Made by a program: the position numbers and the translations under genes. From Peptococcaceae bacterium (GTDB lineage: Bacteria; Bacillota; Peptococcia; DRI-13; UBA5745), in NCBI GenBank assembly GCA_031264885.1, contig JAISDM010000118.1:1-9453 (forward strand): a stretch of 9,453 bases of DNA, read 5' to 3'. The notes beneath the pieces were generated by a model. That model ran no database searches. It saw only the letters and a list, made by a program, of their open reading frames with translations, and had not been told where the DNA came from. Below, piece by piece: positions 5,044-9,453 of this stretch (the first letter of the stretch is position 1; the number at the start of each line of letters is the position of its first letter).

Positions 5044-6125
5044 AGCTCTCCCCCCGCCTCAATCAAGAAATCCGCCGCCGCCAGAACCGCCGCCGCCTCC
5101 ACCGCCGGCAGCGCCCTCAGAACGACGCATGGATCATGCCTGCCCCCGACTTCCAGATCTATTTCTTTTTCTTCCAAAAAATTAACGGTTTTCTGCGGCG
5201 CCCCGATGGAAGGCGTAGGCTTAACCGCCGCCTTAAAGAGCAGCGGCATTCCGTTGGTCAAGCCCCCGTTGATGCCGCCGTTATGGTTGGTTCGCGTCCG
5301 CACGCTCCCATCCCGGTCATAGTATAACTCATCATTGACCCGGCTCCCCCTCTGATCCGCCATGCCGAAGCCGTCGCCAAACTCCACGGCTTTCACCGCC
5401 GGAACCGAAAACAGCAGATGAGACAAAACGCTCTCCATCGAATCAAAAAAAGGCGCGCCCAATCCGGCCGGCAGACCCGTCACCGCGCATTCGACGATTC
5501 CCCCCACCGAGTCTTTTGCCGCGACGGCGTCCCGGATCGCCTGGCGCATGGCGGCTTCCGCCGTTAAATCCAACAGCGGAACCTCCATTTCGCGCAAATT
5601 ATCAAGTAGTGTTCTATTGACCAGAACCGGGTCAAAAGCCCGATCCGCCACGCCGCCCAGCCGCAGCACATGGCCGCCTGCCGCGACGCCCTTCCGCCGC
5701 AGAAACTGACGGGCCACCGCCCCCGCAAACACCAGAGGCGCCGTCAGCCGGCCGGAAAAATGACCCCCGCCCCTGGGATCCTGGTATCCTCCGTATTTCA
5801 CATGACCGGTCCAATCCGCGTGGCCCGGTCTGGCCACGCCCCGCAGCGCCTCATAATCCGCGGAACGGACGTCCGTGTTTTTGATCAGGCCGCATAAAGG
5901 GGTACCGGTGGTTTTGCCCTGATACAGGCCGCTTTGGATCACAACCCGATCCGGCTCCCTCCGGGCCGTAGACGTCCAGGATCTTCCCGGCGCCCTGCGT
6001 TCCATTTCCTGGGAAATATCCTCCATGTCCAAGGCAAGTCCCGGCGGAAGCCCCTCCAGGACCATACCGACGCTTTCCCCATGGGATTCGCCAAAAATCG
6101 TGAGCTTAAGAGCCCGTCCCATCAT
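5040..6125 (-). CDS. aroC: Chorismate synthase
   Basis: A 361-residue FMN-dependent enzyme that removes phosphate from EPSP to form chorismate, the last common precursor of the aromatic amino acids. Signatures are GESHG (12-16, active-site H15), GKTTGTP (70-76), RPGHAD (99-104, second active-site His H102), GGGHFSGRLTA (119-129), TNHNGGINGG (279-288), the TNGMP segment and GGRHDPCVV (327-335). The length is normal. Two ATGs in tandem (6125 and 6122) are possible starts, with AGGGGG about 8 nt upstream. The start lies about 20 nt inside aroA, implying coupled translation. No separate flavin reductase is visible nearby, so reduced FMN must come from elsewhere. Confidence 0.96.
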   Translation of the reverse strand: MMGRALKLTIFGESHGESVGMVLEGLPPGLALDMEDISQEMERRAPGRSWTSTARREPDRVVIQSGLYQGKTTGTPLCGLIKNTDVRSADYEALRGVARPGHADWTGHVKYGGYQDPRGGGHFSGRLTAPLVFAGAVARQFLRRKGVAAGGHVLRLGGVADRAFDPVLVNRTLLDNLREMEVPLLDLTAEAAMRQAIRDAVAAKDSVGGIVECAVTGLPAGLGAPFFDSMESVLSHLLFSVPAVKAVEFGDGFGMADQRGSRVNDELYYDRDGSVRTRTNHNGGINGGLTNGMPLLFKAAVKPTPSIGAPQKTVNFLEEKEIDLEVGGRHDPCVVLRALPAVEAAAVLAAADFLIEAGGEL

Positions 6126-7386
6126 TGATACCGCCCCCTAATTTCCTGATATCCTCCCAGAATGAAGGGGATGATTTGGCCACACTCTCAGCCTCCGCGA
6201 CCGTAACGGCTTCCCGGCATAAAGCCGAAGCCACGGCCAGAGACATGGCGACCCGGTGGTCATTGTGGCTGCGGCATCTCCCGCCCGTCAGCCCGGCCTC
6301 CGGATTTCCCCGGATTTCCATCCAGTCCGGCCCTTCCTCCACATCCGCCCCCAAAGCCCGGAGTTCCCGGCTCATGGCGCTTAAACGGTCGCTTTCCTTC
6401 ATTCTCAAACGGCCCGCGTTGTAAATCCGCGCCGTACCCTCGCAGCCACACCCCAGCACAGCCAAAACCGGCGCCAAATCGGGGATTTGCGAGACATCCA
6501 TATCGACGCCCCTGAGCCTGCCCCCCATGACCCTGACCTCATGGGGACGGATTTGGACGGACGCGCCCATCGCTTCCAGCAACGGCAAAATCGCCTTATC
6601 CCCATGCGCGGAATCCAGATTCAGCCCCAGACAGGTCACGTCCCCTCCCAGCGCGCCGGCCGCCAAAAAGAAAGCGGCGTGGGACCAATCGCCTTCCATA
6701 TCCATTTTCACCGGACGGTAACTCTGTTTCCCCGGCACAGCCAAAAGCCGGTCGTTTTCCCAATATGCCCGAACCCCGAAGACCCTCATGGCGTCCAGCG
6801 TCATTTCCACATAATCCCTGGATTCCAGAGGCGTAAGGAGCGCGATTTGAGAATCCCCCTCAAGAAGCGGCAAAGCCAAAAGCAGCCCGCTGATAAACTG
6901 GGAACTCACATTGCCCGCCAATTCATAACGCCGGGGAGCCAGCCGGCCCTCGACCTGTATCCCTTCAGGACTTCTGGCAAAAACAATGCCCATCGGCCTG
7001 AATATTTCCTCATAAGGCCCCATGGGGCGATCCATCAGCCGGTCGCCGCCCCGAAAAACCGCCCGCCCGCCTTTCGCCAGAACCAAAGGAATCAGGAACC
7101 GCAGCGTGGTGCCGGACTCGCCGCAGTCCACGCCGGCCCGGATTTCCCCCCTCCGCCCTTTTCCCCGGATCTCCAGCCCGGCGCCTTCTTTCCGCCGCGC
7201 CTCGGCCAGTCCCAGCGAAACCAGCCCGTCCAGCGTAGCCAGCACATCCAGCGACTCGCACACATTTCCGATCTCGGAGATACCGGCGCTTAAAGCGGCG
7301 CAAATCAGCGTCCGGTGCAATTGACTCTTGGAGGACTGAATTACGATCCGCCCCTTGAGCTTGCCGGGATTAAGCCGAATCTCCAT
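6106..7386 (-). CDS. aroA: 3-phosphoshikimate 1-carboxyvinyltransferase (EPSP synthase)
   Basis: This 426-residue enzyme joins shikimate 3-phosphate and PEP to make EPSP. Key residues are present: SKSQLHR with K20 and R25, CGESGTTLRF (88-97) at the PEP/glyphosate loop, GNVSSQF (158-164), ESRDYVEMT, EGDWSHAAFF, IPDLAP with the catalytic Asp D303, RMKESDR with E331, and HNDHRVAMS (374-382). The residue matching E. coli Pro101 is Phe97, which may change glyphosate sensitivity; the Gly96 equivalent is kept. The ATG at 7386 overlaps the upstream stop by 1 nt (TGATG). A GTG one codon earlier (7389) is an alternative start. GAGGG is 9 nt upstream of the ATG. Confidence 0.95.
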   Translation of the reverse strand: MEIRLNPGKLKGRIVIQSSKSQLHRTLICAALSAGISEIGNVCESLDVLATLDGLVSLGLAEARRKEGAGLEIRGKGRRGEIRAGVDCGESGTTLRFLIPLVLAKGGRAVFRGGDRLMDRPMGPYEEIFRPMGIVFARSPEGIQVEGRLAPRRYELAGNVSSQFISGLLLALPLLEGDSQIALLTPLESRDYVEMTLDAMRVFGVRAYWENDRLLAVPGKQSYRPVKMDMEGDWSHAAFFLAAGALGGDVTCLGLNLDSAHGDKAILPLLEAMGASVQIRPHEVRVMGGRLRGVDMDVSQIPDLAPVLAVLGCGCEGTARIYNAGRLRMKESDRLSAMSRELRALGADVEEGPDWMEIRGNPEAGLTGGRCRSHNDHRVAMSLAVASALCREAVTVAEAESVAKSSPSFWEDIRKLGGGINDGTGS

Positions 7387-9104
7387 CACCGCTCGCCCTC
7401 GTCCACCAGTTTCTCCCCATAAATCGCGCCCCCTCCGATGAATTCACGCAAAATCGAATTCATCGGGACATGGTAATGCGGCAGCGAAGGAAAATGCGCC
7501 AGCAGCTGCATCAGCCTTTGCGCGTCGGTCCAGAACGGTTCCTCCCGTCCGATTTCCTTCAAAAGCGGCTCCGCCAGGGGCTTCAGAACCCCCAATTCAT
7601 AGAGCAGGGCCGAATTGAACATCTGATCCGCGTCCTCCTGATAGGGAAAAATATTCGCCTGCTCGCCCCTGCGCACGGAAGGCCACATCTGCAGCGTGTC
7701 CAAAGCCTGCTTGGATCTGTACCGGTGGTCCCGGACCATTCGCCGGACCAGCCGGGCGTCGGTGGTGGACACCCGGTTGCTGGAATCGATGCTCATTTGG
7801 GCCAAAGCGCTGATATAGATCTTATATTTAAGGTCCCGGTCAACGGAGAAGGTCAAAGCGTCGTTCAAGGCGTGTATCCCTTCGATGATCACCGGATGCC
7901 GCTCTTCCAGTTTCAAATTCTTCCCGTTCGCGCTGCGCTTGCCCAAATGGAAGTCATAAAGCGGCGCGGATATCTCCCGGCCTTCGATCAGCCAGTTCAA
8001 ATGCTCGTTAAAAAGCTCCAGATCCAAGGCGCCCAAGCCCTCAAAATCCGGCTCGCCATATTCGTCAAACCGGACTTTATCCCGATCCTGAAAATAATCG
8101 TCCATAGAAATGGAAACCGGCCGCAGCCCCAGCACCCGCAATTGAATCGCCAGCCTGTGGGAAAAAGTGGTTTTGCCCGACGAGGAAGGCCCCGCGATCA
8201 ATATCACGCGCACCCGATCCAAACGTGCGTAGATATCGTCCGCCACCCGGGCGATGTTTTTCTCCTGGAGCGCCTCATTGATATGGATCAATTCCGTCAC
8301 CGCCTCCGGTCCCCGTTCCACCACACGGATCAAACCGCCCACATCCCGCACATCCATAATCCGCGCCCAGATCTGAGACTCTTTAAAGATCTGGAACAAT
8401 TTTTCCACCCGAGGGATCTCCGCCAAAGCCTCGGGGGTATCAACTGATGGCAATCTCAACAAAAATCCGGTATCATGCGGCACCAAATCGAACAGATCCA
8501 AAGCGCCCGCGTTGGAAGCCAGCACGAAACAGGCGTAATGAGCGAACGGGCCCATGGTATGTAAATAAATAGGATCAACAGGCAACTTTTCCAGCATGTT
8601 CACGGTGTCTTCGCAGCTGTTCTCCAGCAGCAGCTCCATTGCGTCCGTTTTTAGATACTTTTGATACTTTATTTCGGTATCCTCTTGAATCCATTTTCGC
8701 ATCATGGCCGCCAACGGACGCAGCTCTTCAGCCGTGACACCTTTTTTGCCCAGAAAATCACAAAAATAGTGTCCGCCCAACACATGATTGACCCACAGCC
8801 GATATTCAGGGAAGCACACCTGAGCCGCCCATTGCAGCAGCATCATCATGCTCTGCTGATACACCCTGAACCCGGCGGTAGAGTCCCGCCGCACCCATTC
8901 CACCGCCGCCGACTCCCGAACACATGTGTGCAGGTTGACCAGCTCATGATCCGCCAGCGCGGCCAAAACAGCATAGCGCCCCTTCCCCTCCCGCTCCTCA
9001 TCCGCCCGCAGGCGCTCAAGCAGCGGCGTTCCCCCCGAATCCACAGACTCCCTCGAACCATAATCTTCCGTCACAAATTTTCCCCCGTATATTCCCAATT
9101 CCAT
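7386..9104 (-). CDS. Nucleoside (uridine-type) kinase with ThrRS-like N-terminal half
   Basis: A 572-residue protein of a two-part family common in Clostridia. Residues 1-250 resemble the TGS and second additional (SAD) domains of threonyl-tRNA synthetase, including VNLHTCV (56-62), YQQSMMMLLQWAA and NHVLGGHYF (106-114). Residues 295-500 are a uridine kinase/phosphoribulokinase-type P-loop domain: GPSSSGKTT (305-313), MDDYF (334-338), DFEGLGALD (353-361) and VIIEGIHALND (405-415). It probably phosphorylates uridine or another nucleoside; the exact substrate cannot be read from the sequence. The frame extends upstream to a GTG at 9182, but that part translates repeat DNA. The ATG at 9104, just after GGAGGG, gives the family-like N-terminus. 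It is the first gene of the aro operon by position. A functional link to aromatic synthesis is not evident. Confidence 0.85.
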   Translation of the reverse strand: MELGIYGGKFVTEDYGSRESVDSGGTPLLERLRADEEREGKGRYAVLAALADHELVNLHTCVRESAAVEWVRRDSTAGFRVYQQSMMMLLQWAAQVCFPEYRLWVNHVLGGHYFCDFLGKKGVTAEELRPLAAMMRKWIQEDTEIKYQKYLKTDAMELLLENSCEDTVNMLEKLPVDPIYLHTMGPFAHYACFVLASNAGALDLFDLVPHDTGFLLRLPSVDTPEALAEIPRVEKLFQIFKESQIWARIMDVRDVGGLIRVVERGPEAVTELIHINEALQEKNIARVADDIYARLDRVRVILIAGPSSSGKTTFSHRLAIQLRVLGLRPVSISMDDYFQDRDKVRFDEYGEPDFEGLGALDLELFNEHLNWLIEGREISAPLYDFHLGKRSANGKNLKLEERHPVIIEGIHALNDALTFSVDRDLKYKIYISALAQMSIDSSNRVSTTDARLVRRMVRDHRYRSKQALDTLQMWPSVRRGEQANIFPYQEDADQMFNSALLYELGVLKPLAEPLLKEIGREEPFWTDAQRLMQLLAHFPSLPHYHVPMNSILREFIGGGAIYGEKLVDEGER

Positions 9105-9106
9105 TT

Positions 9107-9131
9107 CCCTCCAAGGGAGGGGAATTTTTTT
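9107..9131. repeat. CCCTCC/GGAGGG repeat hairpin overlapping the kinase ribosome binding site
   Basis: CCCTCC (9107-9112) and GGAGGG (9116-9121) form a 6-bp stem with a 3-nt loop, followed on the plus strand by GAA and seven T's. On the minus strand the GGAGGG at 9112-9107 is the ribosome binding site of the nucleoside kinase, 2 nt (from GGAG, 4 nt) before its ATG. In mRNA it would be paired within the hairpin. The layout matches the element at 412-434. Confidence 0.6.
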
Positions 9132-9140
9132 ACGCGCATC

Positions 9141-9212
9141 GTAGGGGCGGCATTCTGCCGCCCCTCCTCGCCGACGCGCCACCCCGGGCGGGCGGCAGAA
9201 TGCCGCCCCTAC
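9141..9212. repeat. Perfect 23-bp inverted pair of GTAGGGGCGGC-type REP-like units (right end)
   Basis: The unit at 9141-9163 (GTAGGGGCGGC start) and its exact reverse complement at 9190-9212 flank a 26-nt spacer. The spacer contains GACGCGCCAC (9173-9182), nearly the same as GACGCGTCAC (161-170) in the spacer of the left-end pair. Each unit is also an internal 8-bp hairpin with loop TTC or GAA. The GTAGGGG ends face outward here. Transcribed RNA could fold into one long hairpin in the leader of the operon. Confidence 0.85.
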
Positions 9213-9249
9213 GGTACCGCGAACGGCGCGCCCGTCCCATTCCCCACCG

Positions 9250-9453
9250 TCACGCGTCCCGCCGCTTCGATACCCGCCGCGATACTCGCCTTAACGCCCG
9301 CGCCGCGACTACCGTCAGCAGCATCAGCCCGGTGATCGCCGCGCCGGCCAAAAAGGCGTCCCCCTGCGCCGATACATAAATCTCTGTTTCATCCGTCATA
9401 CTTTGGGCATAGTACAAGGTCCTGGCGCTCACCACATTGCCGGCCAGCGTCAC
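9250..9453 (-). CDS. C-terminal end of an unidentified membrane protein (truncated by the window)
   Basis: The last 67 codons of a minus-strand gene that continues past the right edge; no true start is in view (the first visible codon is GTG). The segment has a polar stretch (residues 1-31), then a hydrophobic run AFLAGAAITGLMLLTVVAA (33-51) that is a likely membrane helix, and an Arg/Lys-rich tail (RRVSRRVSKRR). By the positive-inside rule the tail is cytoplasmic and the preceding domain outside, so it may be a C-terminally anchored surface protein. I do not recognise the family. It lies on the same strand as the aro operon, 145 nt before the kinase start. Confidence 0.55.
   Translation of the reverse strand: MTLAGNVVSARTLYYAQSMTDETEIYVSAQGDAFLAGAAITGLMLLTVVAARALRRVSRRVSKRRDA

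Larger units (their letters stand above)
2481..9104 (-). other. Putative operon: nucleoside kinase-aroA-aroC-pheA-aroKE
   Basis: Five minus-strand genes overlap at every junction: 1 nt (or 4 with the GTG start), 20 nt (or 17), 4 nt and 14 nt. With no gaps there is no room for internal promoters outside coding sequence, so one transcript with coupled translation is likely. I found no convincing promoter between 9105 and 9249. Transcription may start in or beyond the partial gene at the right edge. No intrinsic terminator is visible after aroKE. Confidence 0.8.

Noticed and set aside
3060..8447. Long plus-strand open frames opposite the aro operon (for example 3060-3584, 6487-7293, 7470-8447)
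   Set aside because: They are antisense shadows in GC-rich coding DNA. Their translations are rich in Pro, Arg and His, with no domain, while the minus-strand proteins match known enzymes throughout.
9105..9182. N-terminal extension of the nucleoside kinase from GTG 9182
   Set aside because: The added residues are translated REP-like repeat (AAECRPY-type peptide), and the GTG lies in the repeat spacer. ATG 9104 gives a family-like N-terminus.

Overview
The window looks like a chromosomal segment of a Gram-positive anaerobe, probably a Clostridia-type Bacillota, perhaps from an uncultured lineage. This is inferred from three things: the large nucleoside kinase with a threonyl-tRNA-synthetase-like N-terminal half, the tightly overlapping aromatic amino acid operon, and the strong purine-rich ribosome binding sites. 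There is no rRNA, tRNA, CRISPR array, transposase or phage gene in view.

Layout. Positions 1-550 hold no convincing gene and are packed with palindromic intergenic repeats: an ATTCCGGGT hairpin, two GTAGGGGCGGC-type units in inverted orientation, a 28-bp perfect hairpin and a smaller hairpin followed by T's. A strong sigma-A-type promoter (471-499) then drives a plus-strand pair: a QueD/6-pyruvoyl-tetrahydropterin-synthase-like protein with a C-terminal zinc ribbon, and 8 nt later an HhH-GPD DNA glycosylase related to endonuclease III. An AT-richer island with its own promoter follows (about 1774-2460), carrying a mazE-mazF toxin-antitoxin pair whose genes overlap by 7 nt.

From 2481 to about 9104 everything is on the minus strand. 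In transcription order the genes are a nucleoside (uridine-type) kinase, aroA (EPSP synthase), aroC (chorismate synthase), pheA (chorismate mutase-prephenate dehydratase) and a fused aroK-aroE (shikimate kinase-shikimate dehydrogenase). Every junction overlaps, so translation is probably coupled along the whole unit. Together these proteins reduce dehydroshikimate, phosphorylate shikimate, add the enolpyruvyl group, form chorismate and commit it to phenylpyruvate for phenylalanine. DAHP synthase, dehydroquinate synthase and dehydroquinase are not in the window and must be elsewhere.

The right end (9105-9249) is again repeat DNA, with two GTAGGGGCGGC-type units forming a perfect 23-bp inverted repeat. 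It is followed by the 3' end of an unidentified minus-strand membrane protein gene that runs off the window.

The points most worth a second look are the QueD-like protein without the catalytic cysteine, the AroK-AroE fusion with a 12-nt tandem duplication at its junction, the paired palindromic repeats in opposite geometries at both ends of the window, and the nucleoside kinase ribosome binding site that lies inside one of the repeat hairpins. I see no clear evidence for a wholly new multi-gene system.
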